Position numbers and translations under genes: made by a program. Below, piece after piece: positions 46,257-53,706 of a stretch of DNA of 64,000 nt. Every line of letters begins with the position of its first letter. Position 1 is the stretch's first letter. Under the pieces are notes generated by a model. It saw only the letters and a list, made by a program, of their open reading frames with translations. It was not told where the DNA came from and did no database searches. The stretch is taken from the NCBI GenBank assembly GCA_001683825.1, contig LXTR01000071.1, positions 1-64,000 on the forward strand, in the 5' to 3' direction. This stretch comes from Flavobacteriaceae bacterium CP2B (GTDB taxonomy: Bacteria; Bacteroidota; Bacteroidia; Flavobacteriales; Flavobacteriaceae).

Positions 46257-47027
46257 ATGAATAAAAACAACCTAATAAAAGAAAACTTAAAATTTCATCT
46301 AGATAATTCATTTAGGCTGTTCAATAATGAATTATCTTTTAAAAATGCTATTCAAGAGGCGTTGAATAACTTTGACAACATCACTTGGTTTTCAAGTTCG
46401 GATATTGACATTGAGAGTTTTAAAGAAAGTTCAAAAAAGGAATTGAAAGAATTATTGAATGACAACAAACTTCATTCCGAGATACAGAATTTAATTAATG
46501 AACTTCAAAATCGTGATAAAAGAACAATACAAGAAAATATCGAACATCAACTCGTAGATAATCTTACGAAGATTGCTCTCGATATTCCCGAAGAAAGAAA
46601 CGATTTTAAACTTAATTTACTATTTCTAGAACATGATTATTACCCTGAAGCTTGTTTTTGTGGTTTTGACGATAGTAACTATAAATTTAAACTTCTTTCA
46701 GGTCAAGAATATCTGAAATTTGACTATCAGAAAGAATTATTTAATGGAGTTGGTCTATTCAACTATGAAACTATACTCAATGAATACTTGAAATACATAG
46801 AATATTTAGGAGAAGAAAGGGTAGATAAAATTAATGAAGCATTAGGAGCAGGGGCGTATTTGGAAGAGATAAAAAAATTATTCATACTTGACGGATATTT
46901 AGAAATGCATTTATGCTTTGAACGAATAAATAAAAAAATTAGGGAGATAAAAATGCCGATGAGGAATGAAGTATTCATTTTTGGTAATGAGCATGATTGT
47001 GAACAATTAAACATCTATGTACTATAA
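46257..47027 (+). CDS. cassette 3: hypothetical cytosolic protein
   Basis: The 256-residue AT-rich gene encodes a soluble, acidic, helix-rich protein with no signal peptide. The first half is Lys/Glu/Asn-rich with possible coiled-coil pieces (KKELKELLNDNKLHSEIQNL). The second half has EHDYYPEACFCGFDDSN, a short Cys/aromatic motif that recalls nothing known to me. It ends in FGNEHDCEQLNIYVL. It is alone in its cassette, so its product should act by itself or with chromosomal partners. Confidence 0.6.
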   Translation: MNKNNLIKENLKFHLDNSFRLFNNELSFKNAIQEALNNFDNITWFSSSDIDIESFKESSKKELKELLNDNKLHSEIQNLINELQNRDKRTIQENIEHQLVDNLTKIALDIPEERNDFKLNLLFLEHDYYPEACFCGFDDSNYKFKLLSGQEYLKFDYQKELFNGVGLFNYETILNEYLKYIEYLGEERVDKINEALGAGAYLEEIKKLFILDGYLEMHLCFERINKKIREIKMPMRNEVFIFGNEHDCEQLNIYVL

Positions 47028-47031
47028 GTAC

Positions 47032-47164
47032 TGCTACTAACATCGGCTATAGCCCATCGCCAGCCAAGGATGGGGAATTTTTCCTACAATAGAGATCATA
47101 AATCATTCCTGGGGAGGTCTGCGTATTGAGGCGTCGGGCCATAGCCAGGGCCGTTGGCTTTAAT
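47032..47164 (+). repeat. attC-like site C3
   Basis: Left box TGCTACTAAC (47032-47041), right box GTTGGCTTTAAT (47153-47164), inner arms GGCTATAGCCC / GGGCCATAGCC. The left box is a 10/10 complement of C2's right box (GTTAGTAGCA). Confidence 0.8.
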
Positions 47165-47213
47165 TTTGAATTTCTTCTAAAGTCAACCCATGTATTTACT
47201 TCAATATTATTTT

Positions 47214-47295
47214 GTCAACTCAAAAGTTGACATTTTTTATTTTTTGTAAACCCAATAGTTTACTTTTATATATTATTGTAAACTCATTGGTTTAC
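47214..47295 (+). promoter_or_regulatory. three 18-bp palindromic operators with 32-bp period
   Basis: GTCAACTCAAAAGTTGAC (47214-47231), GTAAACCCAATAGTTTAC (47246-47263) and GTAAACTCATTGGTTTAC (47278-47295) start exactly 32 bases apart, about three helical turns. Each begins at the last G of a TTTG- or ATTG-like box, so binding would cover promoter elements. They lie just upstream of the HTH gene and most likely bind its product for autorepression. Confidence 0.65.
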
Positions 47296-47331
47296 ATGAT
47301 TATAGAAAAGTCTACTAAAATCACCTTTAAA

Positions 47332-47793
47332 ATGAGAAGTAAGCGAAAATTAATGATTGAACAGTTGGACCAAAAATTAAGTCCATTTCTTGAAGCAAAA
47401 ACTGTTTTGGTACCAGAGAGAGGATGGATACATACAATTCGGACCACATTAAACATGACTATGGCCCAACTTGGTACCAAACTGAACATCACTCGGCAAG
47501 GAGTTAAGAAAATTGAGGAGAGCGAGGCAAATGGTACCATAACGATAAAAACACTAAAGGAAGTTGCTGCTGCAATGGACATGAAACTTGTCTATTCAAT
47601 GGTGCCAAAAGGTGGTACCATTGACGATTTGATACACGTAAAATCAGAAAGGTTGGCAAAAAAAATAGTACTAAGGACCAACCAAAATATGAAATTAGAG
47701 GACCAAGGAATTGGTGATGAAAAGATTAACGAAACAATAAAAGACCTAACGAACGAAATAAAAAGAGAAGTAAGAAAATCTCTATGGGATTAG
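47332..47793 (+). CDS. cassette 4: 'mobile mystery protein A', XRE-type HTH regulator
   Basis: The protein has 153 residues from the ATG at 47332 (MRSKRKLMIEQLDQKL), which matches the usual length. An ATG at 47296 abuts an operator and a TTG at 47212 lies upstream of all three, so both are less likely. The helix-turn-helix is in LNMTMAQLGTKLNITRQGVKKIEE (about 40-63, given in part). The family is known to sit beside mobile elements together with the Fic-domain protein B. It is inferred to be the antitoxin-like repressor of the pair. Its end overlaps the Fic start by 10 bp. Confidence 0.85.
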   Translation: MRSKRKLMIEQLDQKLSPFLEAKTVLVPERGWIHTIRTTLNMTMAQLGTKLNITRQGVKKIEESEANGTITIKTLKEVAAAMDMKLVYSMVPKGGTIDDLIHVKSERLAKKIVLRTNQNMKLEDQGIGDEKINETIKDLTNEIKREVRKSLWD

Positions 47794-48380
47794 AGCTTAC
47801 ATATGAACCAGGACAAACTCCTTTGAATGAAGAGGAAAAGGACGGTCTAAAAATAAAATCGATCACATCTCAGCAAGAGCTGGATCAATTTGAACAGTTA
47901 AACATAGAAAAAGCTGTTGAATGGTCTATTCATGCAAATTTAAAGCCTGATAAAATTTTGACCGAAAAGTTTGTTAAGGATCTACATAAAAGAATGTATC
48001 GTGATGTCTGGAAGTGGGCTGGCGAATTTCGTAAATCTGAGAAAAATATTGGAATTACCTGGACTCAAATCGGAATCGAATTAAGAAGCTTGCTCGACGA
48101 TACTAAATATTGGATAGAAAATGGCACCTTTTCGCCAGAGGAAATCGCTATAAGATTCAAACATAGATTAGTATCTATTCATTGTTTTCCAAATGGCAAT
48201 GGCAGGCACTCAAGATTGATGGCAGACATTATTATAGAATCAATATTCGGGAAAGACGTATTTTCTTGGCATCAATCTAATATGGTAAAGGCAGACGAAA
48301 CAAGGACAAAGTACATTGATTCCCTTAGGCAAGCTGACGATGGAAATATTGAACCGTTAATAGAATTTGCAAAAAACTAA
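47784..48380 (+). CDS. cassette 4: 'mobile mystery protein B', Fic-domain protein
   Basis: The 198-residue protein has the Fic core motif in SIHCFPNGNGRHSRLMAD (HxFxxGNGRxxR, about 132-143), with Cys replacing the usual Pro. Upstream, LHKRMYRDVWKWAGEFRKSEKN is the conserved Fic/DOC entry helix and substrate flap. Fic enzymes transfer AMP or another nucleotide or phosphate group onto proteins. It is translated from the same mRNA as protein A (10-bp overlap). The stop codon forms the start of the left box of site C4. Confidence 0.87.
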   Translation: MGLELTYEPGQTPLNEEEKDGLKIKSITSQQELDQFEQLNIEKAVEWSIHANLKPDKILTEKFVKDLHKRMYRDVWKWAGEFRKSEKNIGITWTQIGIELRSLLDDTKYWIENGTFSPEEIAIRFKHRLVSIHCFPNGNGRHSRLMADIIIESIFGKDVFSWHQSNMVKADETRTKYIDSLRQADDGNIEPLIEFAKN

Positions 48381-48514
48381 AGCCAACAACGGGTATGCCC
48401 AATAGCTAGCCCATCCCTCCTATCGTGTTTTTCCTCTATATTTAAAACCTGAACCTGGCTAGGCGTGGTGCACCAGATCCGCTACTGCGCATACCCGTAC
48501 ACGTTGCCCACAAT
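48378..48514 (+). repeat. attC-like site C4 (family with C9 and C12)
   Basis: Left box TAAAGCCAAC (48378-48387), right box GTTGCCCACAAT (48503-48514), inner arms GGGTATGC / GCATACCC, right spacer GTACAC. The left box is an exact 10-base complement of C3's right box. The interior is close to identical to C9. Confidence 0.82.
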
Positions 48515-48527
48515 ATTGAAACAAACT

Positions 48528-49484
48528 ATGAGAATAACATTTTTAATTGGAATTTTACTTATTGGATTTTCAGTTTTCGGACAAGAATTCGGATTTGATA
48601 TTCACAATACTTCACTCGAAGAATACATCCAAATGGAAGAAAAATTGGGTAGCGAAAGAACACCAACAACATCAAATCACGTTTCTTTTAGCGGCGATGC
48701 TCAACCAATAAAATTCAAAAGGAAAGAAAAAGAAATATCAGACTTAATTGCTTTTTACTATTTCAAGGCAGAAGATTCTACAATGAGTTCGATTAAATAT
48801 GAATGGGATGTTTATAATTTCGAGAAACAACAGAACAACCAAAAACCTAAAGAATTCCAAGAAGCATTCATTTCAAAATACAAAGAATTGAAAGAAGAAA
48901 TTTCTGCTGATTATGGAATGCCAAAAATGAAAAGAAATTACTCAAATATTAGTCGGTTAGATTCTATAAATACATTTGTAGAGAGTTCGACTTGGAAACC
49001 AAACGACAGCACCGAAATAGAAATGTACGCCACCGTTTCGAATTATTACGAGAAAAGAGGTGCAAGTACAATCAATCCTGTTCATCGAATAAGATTATAT
49101 GTTAGAAACCAAGCTAAAAAGAAGGACCCAATTGTACCAAAATTAGACGAGAAAAGACTTGATTCTTTGGTAAGTGCTACGTCCGATTTTATGAAAGTAT
49201 TAGAATTAAAAAACACAGAAGCTGCGAAACGGTTCTTGTCTCATTTAATAAAAGAGCAGGTTATGGTCGAACAAATTGAGTTATTGAGCGCTGAAATCGA
49301 TTTTGACCGAGAGACAGAATTACTTTACAGCGGTATACAAATGGGATTGGACGGAAGTGCGTTTACAATACTTCAGTTCAAATATTCGGATGATAAAGGA
49401 AGTCCGCCAAAAGAAATTATAAAAGTGATTTTTGACGAAGACAATCTTATCGTTGGATTACAACCAATGAAAATGCAAAACTGA
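48528..49484 (+). CDS. cassette 5: exported protein of unknown function
   Basis: The protein has 318 residues from the ATG at 48528 with signal peptide MRITFLIGILLIGFSVFGQ; the upstream GTG at 48465 lies within site C4. The mature protein is hydrophilic and Lys/Glu-rich, with a DYGMPKMKRNYS segment and a C-terminal domain (EAAKRFLSHLIKEQVMVEQIEL, ELLYSGIQMGLDGSAFTILQF in part). No family was recognised. It is presumably periplasmic. Confidence 0.6.
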   Translation: MRITFLIGILLIGFSVFGQEFGFDIHNTSLEEYIQMEEKLGSERTPTTSNHVSFSGDAQPIKFKRKEKEISDLIAFYYFKAEDSTMSSIKYEWDVYNFEKQQNNQKPKEFQEAFISKYKELKEEISADYGMPKMKRNYSNISRLDSINTFVESSTWKPNDSTEIEMYATVSNYYEKRGASTINPVHRIRLYVRNQAKKKDPIVPKLDEKRLDSLVSATSDFMKVLELKNTEAAKRFLSHLIKEQVMVEQIELLSAEIDFDRETELLYSGIQMGLDGSAFTILQFKYSDDKGSPPKEIIKVIFDEDNLIVGLQPMKMQN

Positions 49485-49494
49485 TTAAAAATAC

Positions 49495-49699
49495 TGTGGG
49501 CAACAATGTATATAGCCCATGGCTGGTAAAGTGCTTGAACAAAGGCTTGGGCAAGCATGGGATGACCGCCAAATTTTTAAATTTGGCTCTTTGCGAAAAG
49601 AAATTTAAATAGAAATTTAAAAATTCGGCTCTGTGCTTAACCGAAAAGCCCGTACCTTTTTGCACGCTACGGGCCATATACTGGACCGTTAGCTGCAAT
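49495..49699 (+). repeat. attC-like site C5
   Basis: Left box TGTGGGCAAC (49495-49504), right box GTTAGCTGCAAT (49688-49699), inner arms TGTATATAGCCC / GGGCCATATAC. It is one of the longest sites, with a symmetrical AAATTTTTAAATTTGG-type interior. The left box is an exact 10-base complement of C4's right box. Confidence 0.78.
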
Positions 49700-49717
49700 T
49701 AAACGAACGAAATAAAA

Positions 49718-50143
49718 ATGTACCAGAGAATAGCACATATAGCTTTAGTAGTAAAAGATTATGATGAAGCAATTAAATTCTACACTGAAAAATTGGATTT
49801 TACACTTCTTGAAAACACAAAAATTGACGAAAATAAAAGATGGGTGATGATTGCGCCAACTGGTGCTACAGAATGCTGTTTACTACTTGCTAAAGCTGCT
49901 AATCAAAGGCAAACTGAAAGTGTAGGAAATCAAACTGGGGGAAGAGTTGGGTTTTTTCTCTTCACAGATGATTTTTGGAGAGATTACAACAAAATGGTGG
50001 AGAGAGAGATAAGTTTTGTTAGACCACCAACTGAATTTGAATATGGCACAGTTGCAGTATTTGAAGACCTATATGGAAATTTGTGGGACTTGATTGAACC
50101 AAACGAAAATAATAAAGGACTGATAAAAAATAACAGCAGCTAA
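49718..50143 (+). CDS. cassette 6: VOC (glyoxalase/bleomycin resistance-type) protein
   Basis: The 141-residue single VOC protein has the first beta-alpha-beta unit IAHIALVVKDYDEAIKFYTEKLDFTLLE (in part; His8) and the second with DDFWRDYNKMVERE and VAVFEDLYGNLWDLIEPN, with the metal Glu near 133. It resembles the small dioxygenase or lactoylglutathione-lyase-like group. The TAA stop is inside the left box of C6 (GCTAAC). Substrate unknown. Confidence 0.85.
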   Translation: MYQRIAHIALVVKDYDEAIKFYTEKLDFTLLENTKIDENKRWVMIAPTGATECCLLLAKAANQRQTESVGNQTGGRVGFFLFTDDFWRDYNKMVEREISFVRPPTEFEYGTVAVFEDLYGNLWDLIEPNENNKGLIKNNSS

Positions 50144-50273
50144 CATTGGCTATAAGTAATTGCTTGTTCTCGCCAACTTCTGAAAACCCTCACGAATTTT
50201 CAGCTTGGTGTGTACTTGCAAAGTTAAGTGCTAAACCACGCAACTATTCATAGCCGAGACCGTTGGCAACAAG
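50135..50273 (+). repeat. attC-like site C6 (family with C7 and C10)
   Basis: Left box AGCAGCTAAC (50135-50144), right box GTTGGCAACA (50262-50271), inner arms GGCTATAAG / CTATTCATAGCC, right spacer GAGACC. The left box is complementary to C5's right box at 9 of 10 positions. The interior is nearly the same as C7. Confidence 0.8.
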
Positions 50274-50285
50274 CTGAAAAAAAAT

Positions 50286-50921
50286 ATGGCAGAATGTATA
50301 GAATGTGGAGAATACACAAAATTCGAAGGTGGATTATGTTATTCATGCTACAAAGCTGAAAATAAAAAAAGTAAAACTGGAACATTCGAACAAAAAGAGA
50401 CCGAAGAGGATTTTGATGGAGTTTCAGGCTTAAATGATAAAGATTGGAATTATCGTTACAACATGATAAAAGGACGTATTGCTGAAACTTTAATTCAGGA
50501 ATTGTTCTTATCATTAGGTTATAACGTATTCAGGTATGGAATGGAAAACACGATTCCAGGAATTATGGAATTGCTAAAAGGAGTTAAGAGCGAAGTCGCA
50601 ACTGAAATAAAAAGAATGCCTGACTTCGTTATTCAAAGCCCGAAGACCAATGAAGTTTTCTTTATCGAGGTAAAATTTAGAAAAAGTGGTGAGTTTCTTC
50701 CAAAGCATTTACCCAAGGATTATCCATATGGCAACGCTTATATAATTTTAGTTAGTAAAAAGCATATTAAATGCATTTCGGTTAAGGAATTAGAGGAAGG
50801 AAATGAAATTACACCGACTTCAAAAAACTATCTTGGTAGTAGAAAAGAATTTGAACTTGACAAAAAAGTTATAATAGACTTCTGCAATTTTGCAGTACAA
50901 TTTTTTGAAAATGTGGAATAA
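50286..50921 (+). CDS. cassette 7: zinc-ribbon plus PD-(D/E)XK nuclease-like protein
   Basis: The 211-residue protein begins with a four-Cys zinc ribbon (CIECGEY...LCYSCYKAE, Cys4/7 and 17/20). After a linker, a helix (GRIAETLIQELFLSLGYNV) and strands with PDFVIQ and FFIEVKFRKSGEF follow. These fit the Asp...Glu-x-Lys core of the PD-(D/E)XK nuclease fold. It is therefore a candidate DNA- or RNA-cutting protein, perhaps defensive. Exact family unknown. It is alone in its cassette. Confidence 0.65.
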   Translation: MAECIECGEYTKFEGGLCYSCYKAENKKSKTGTFEQKETEEDFDGVSGLNDKDWNYRYNMIKGRIAETLIQELFLSLGYNVFRYGMENTIPGIMELLKGVKSEVATEIKRMPDFVIQSPKTNEVFFIEVKFRKSGEFLPKHLPKDYPYGNAYIILVSKKHIKCISVKELEEGNEITPTSKNYLGSRKEFELDKKVIIDFCNFAVQFFENVE

Positions 50922-50926
50922 AAGCC

Positions 50927-51065
50927 AGTTGCCAACAATGGCTATAAGTAATTGCTTGTTCTCGCCTTCTCCTGAAGATCCGCTAGGATTTTGAGCTTGG
51001 TGTGTACTTGCAAAATTAAGTGCTAAACCACGCAACTACTCATAGCCGAGACCGTTAGGCAACGT
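50927..51065 (+). repeat. attC-like site C7
   Basis: Left box AGTTGCCAAC (50927-50936), right box GTTAGGCAACGT (51054-51065), inner arms GGCTATAAG / CTACTCATAGCC, right spacer GAGACC. The left box matches the complement of C6's right box at 9 of 10. Confidence 0.8.
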
Positions 51066-51100
51066 TTTTAGTGATTCTTCCATAAATCAAAATATTTACT

Positions 51101-51121
51101 TATCTTTGACGTTAGTAACGT
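51101..51121 (+). promoter_or_regulatory. higBA promoter -7 box and operator
   Basis: TATCTTTG (51101-51108) is a perfect Bacteroidota -7 box. It is followed directly by the perfect 13-bp palindrome ACGTTAGTAACGT (51109-51121), 11 bases before the HigB ATG. HigA very likely binds it. The -33 box is not clear. Confidence 0.6.
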
Positions 51122-51132
51122 AGCGCGTAATT

Positions 51133-51414
51133 ATGATCGTCTCTTTTGGCTCGAAACAGACCGAACAAATTTGGAATGGTTTCCGAGTTAGAAAAATGCC
51201 CGTTGAGATTCAGAACGTTGGAAGAAGGAAATTAAGGATGTTGAACAATTCACAGGATATCGCAGATTTGCGAATTCCACCTTCAAACCGACTTGAAAAA
51301 CTCAGCGGAAAACTTAAGAGCTTCTATAGTATCCGTATAAACAATCAATGGCGAATTATTTTCAAATGGCATAAAGGAAACGCAAGCGAAGTGGAAATTG
51401 TTGATTATCATTAA
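51133..51414 (+). CDS. higB: cassette 8: HigB-type toxin (RelE superfamily)
   Basis: The 93-residue protein matches HigB: MIVSFGSKQTEQIWNG, RRKLRMLNNSQDIADLRIPPSNRLEKLSG (in part) and NQWRIIFKWHKGNASEVEIVDYH. HigB toxins cut mRNA on the ribosome. The toxin gene precedes the antitoxin, the usual hig order. HigA starts 2 bases after the stop. The pair has its own promoter and so does not need array read-through. Confidence 0.92.
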   Translation: MIVSFGSKQTEQIWNGFRVRKMPVEIQNVGRRKLRMLNNSQDIADLRIPPSNRLEKLSGKLKSFYSIRINNQWRIIFKWHKGNASEVEIVDYH

Positions 51415-51416
51415 AA

Positions 51417-51728
51417 ATGACCGATATGGAAAAATTAGCAAACGTACATCCTGGTGAAGTCCTACAATTCGAATTTCTGGAACCTCTGGAAATATCGGCA
51501 TACCGGCTTTCAAAAGACCTGAAGATCCCCCAAACAAGGATTTCGGAAATAATTAAAGGGAATCGCCGAATCACAGCAGATACCGCACTACGATTGAGTA
51601 AATATTTTGGAAATTCTGCAAAGTTCTGGCTTGGACTTCAAGATGATTATGACATCGAAGAAGAAAGGGACGAGAAAAAAGATGAATTTGACGAAATTCA
51701 AAAGTTTGAGAATAAAAACGTCGCCTAA
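51417..51728 (+). CDS. higA: cassette 8: HigA-type antitoxin (XRE HTH)
   Basis: The 103-residue protein starts with NVHPGEVLQFEFLEPLEISAYRLSKDL and has the HTH in KIPQTRISEIIKGNRRITADTALRLSKYFG (parts of about 35-65). FWLGLQDDYDIE is the HigA C-terminal signature. It neutralises HigB and represses the operon. The TAA lies in the left box of C8 (GCCTAAC). Confidence 0.92.
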   Translation: MTDMEKLANVHPGEVLQFEFLEPLEISAYRLSKDLKIPQTRISEIIKGNRRITADTALRLSKYFGNSAKFWLGLQDDYDIEEERDEKKDEFDEIQKFENKNVA

Positions 51729-51853
51729 CAATGGCTATCGCCCATTGCTCCACAAAGGTAATCGTTATTTCCTATTTTAGGTTTTTATAGATCAATCTTG
51801 GTTGCTCTGGGCTTTTGATGCAACGGGCCATAGCCAGGACCGTTAACGGAATT
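51720..51853 (+). repeat. attC-like site C8
   Basis: Left box GTCGCCTAAC (51720-51729), right box GTTAACGGAATT (51842-51853), inner arms GGCTATCGCCC / GGGCCATAGCC, right spacer AGGACC. The left box matches the complement of C7's right box at 9 of 10. Confidence 0.8.
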
Positions 51854-52030
51854 TGGATTCTAGAAAAAGAAATTTCATCATGGGTAGGTTAACTGCGTAG
51901 AACAACGGGTATGCCCAATAGCTAGCCCTCTCCTCCTATCGCATTTTTCCTCTATATTTAAAACCTGAACATGGTAAGAAGCAGTACACCAGATCCGCTA
52001 CTGCGCATACCCGTACACGTTGTGCTTCAT
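51842..52030 (+). repeat. cassette 9: gene-less mini-cassette with site C9
   Basis: Only about 50 bases lie between the right box of C8 and the next left box TGCGTAGAAC (51894-51903). C9 ends with GTTGTGCTTCAT (52019-52030) and has arms GGGTATGC / GCATACCC. The expected complement of GTTAACGGAA is absent, so the two ends come from different cassettes. Probably an internal deletion fused two units. Confidence 0.7.
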
Positions 52031-52062
52031 TCCCGATAGCTATAGAAACCAACCACTAACCA

Positions 52063-52794
52063 ATGACAAAATTCTTTAGAAGATTAAGACAAAATATGCT
52101 TAGGGACAATAAGGTCATTCAATATCTCCTCTATGCCATCGGGGAAATTATACTAGTGGTTATTGGAATTTTAATTGCCTTGAGTATCGATAATTCGAAT
52201 GAATTAAAGAATACCCGTATTGCTGAGAAGGTCTATCTGAATGAAATAAAGAGTGATTTAATTCAAGATACGTTATTGTTGTCTCAAGTAATTAAAGATC
52301 ACAAATGGCGAATTGCACAATTAATGTCCCAGGACTCAACCATTGACTTTATTTTCGAGGAAATTATTGGAGAGCTTCCTAAGGTGGAAGGGGTATCTCA
52401 ACTGGAATATATCTTCTTTACAGACAGACAATTTCGGCCAAAAATCGGAACGTACAACTCAATGATCTCTGAAGGGAAATCGAACATTTTAAGCAATCGG
52501 GAGTTATTTAATAGTATTCAGAATATCTACGAATTGGAAGCCCAAAATATCATTACTATCGGAGAGGATGTATTGGATCGCTCTAATGAATTACGAAATA
52601 AATATGCGTATGAAATTAAGTATGGTGAATATGGCTCACCCATCCAGATTACTGATAAACGAATTTTAGCTGATATATATATTTCATCTGGACTACTAAA
52701 TTACTATACCAGGCAATCCGTTTTATTAAAGGGGAGAATCAAAGAGCTCATTGAGCTGATAAATAATGAATACGCTTCTTTGGAACAACAGTAG
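52063..52794 (+). CDS. cassette 10: DUF6090 membrane protein
   Basis: The 243-residue protein begins FFRRLRQNMLRDNKVIQYLLYAIGEIILVVIGILIALSIDN in pieces. This N-terminal helix is strongly typical of DUF6090, a Bacteroidota family with one membrane span (about 25-45) and a helical extracytoplasmic domain. Function unknown. It shares its cassette with the lipoprotein gene at 52922. Confidence 0.85.
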   Translation: MTKFFRRLRQNMLRDNKVIQYLLYAIGEIILVVIGILIALSIDNSNELKNTRIAEKVYLNEIKSDLIQDTLLLSQVIKDHKWRIAQLMSQDSTIDFIFEEIIGELPKVEGVSQLEYIFFTDRQFRPKIGTYNSMISEGKSNILSNRELFNSIQNIYELEAQNIITIGEDVLDRSNELRNKYAYEIKYGEYGSPIQITDKRILADIYISSGLLNYYTRQSVLLKGRIKELIELINNEYASLEQQ

Positions 52795-52921
52795 CTCACT
52801 TTAGACGTATGTAATTCCTTGCCTGGCATTGGCTACATGGAAAATAGAGCGTTTCACAATTAAGCCTTCAATAACTGTAACAAGTTTCATTCTTTCAAGA
52901 CGTATTGTTTTAAACAAAAGA

Positions 52922-53515
52922 ATGAAAAATCTATTTCCAGTTGTACTTGCCCTTTTAGTACTCAGTTCCTGTATCCACTCAACTAAATCCAGCAGTACCA
53001 ACCAACCGACTATAACTGATTATCAGGTTGGTGAGAAATGGGTCTGGAAATATAGAGGTGTGACTACTGAAGGAGAAGTACGCTCAGACGGAACAGATAC
53101 AAGAGAAATAGTAAGTTTTGAAGGAGCCCTCGGTATGACTATTGGGAAGGATACTATTCCCGTTACCGAAATCGTGAAACCAGAGGCAAGCGAAACACCG
53201 AAATACGACTGGCCTCTCGAAGTGGGAAAAAAGTGGAAATATGAAAACAGTTGGACCAGTCAGGATGGAACGACTGGAAACCAAAGTCAGGATGCCGAAG
53301 TATTATCATACCAGGAAGAAACAGTAGAGGCGGGAACATTTATGGCCTACACAATACAATACACGGGTAAAACAACCAATTCTAGAGGATATAGCGCAAA
53401 TGAAACTGAAGTTTGGTTATATGCGCCTGCTGTAAAAAATTTCATAAAACTCACTCAAGATCAAGGGGATTTTCACTACGTGGAGGAATTAATCGAATAT
53501 TCAAAACCAAAATAA
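52922..53515 (+). CDS. cassette 10: lipoprotein of unknown function
   Basis: The protein has 197 residues from the ATG at 52922 with lipobox LLVLSSCIHS (Cys17). The frame upstream to 52829 is untranslated. The mature part is beta-rich (DYQVGEKWVWKYRGVTTEGEV, WPLEVGKKWKYENSWTSQDG in part), with a YTIQYTGKT strand and a C-terminal VWLYAPAVKNFIKLTQD. It resembles DUF3108-type sheets only loosely. No attC lies between it and DUF6090, so this cassette carries two genes. Confidence 0.7.
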   Translation: MKNLFPVVLALLVLSSCIHSTKSSSTNQPTITDYQVGEKWVWKYRGVTTEGEVRSDGTDTREIVSFEGALGMTIGKDTIPVTEIVKPEASETPKYDWPLEVGKKWKYENSWTSQDGTTGNQSQDAEVLSYQEETVEAGTFMAYTIQYTGKTTNSRGYSANETEVWLYAPAVKNFIKLTQDQGDFHYVEELIEYSKPK

Positions 53516-53520
53516 AAAAC

Positions 53521-53659
53521 GAAGCACAACAATGGCTATAAGTAATTGCTTGTTCTCGAATACTTCTGAAAATCCTCGCGGATTTTCAGTTTGGGGTGTT
53601 CTGGCAAAAGTTAGTGTTAAACCACGCAACTACTTATAGCCGAAACCGTTAGGTGATAT
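53521..53659 (+). repeat. attC-like site C10
   Basis: Left box GAAGCACAAC (53521-53530), right box GTTAGGTGATAT (53648-53659), arms GGCTATAAGTA / TACTTATAGCC. The left box is the exact 10-base complement of C9's right box GTTGTGCTTC. Confidence 0.82.
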
Positions 53660-53690
53660 TTGGTTAGTTTACCAATTTTTGGTATATTTA
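53659..53690 (+). promoter_or_regulatory. parDE promoter with palindromic operator
   Basis: TTTG (53659-53662), 20 bases, then TATATTTA (53683-53690): a textbook Bacteroidota -33/-7 pair at ideal spacing. The palindrome TACCAATTTTTGGTA (53670-53684) overlaps the -7 box and is the likely ParD operator. The -33 box partly lies at the edge of site C10. Confidence 0.7.
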
Positions 53691-53706
53691 ATTAAAATGA
53701 TACCTT

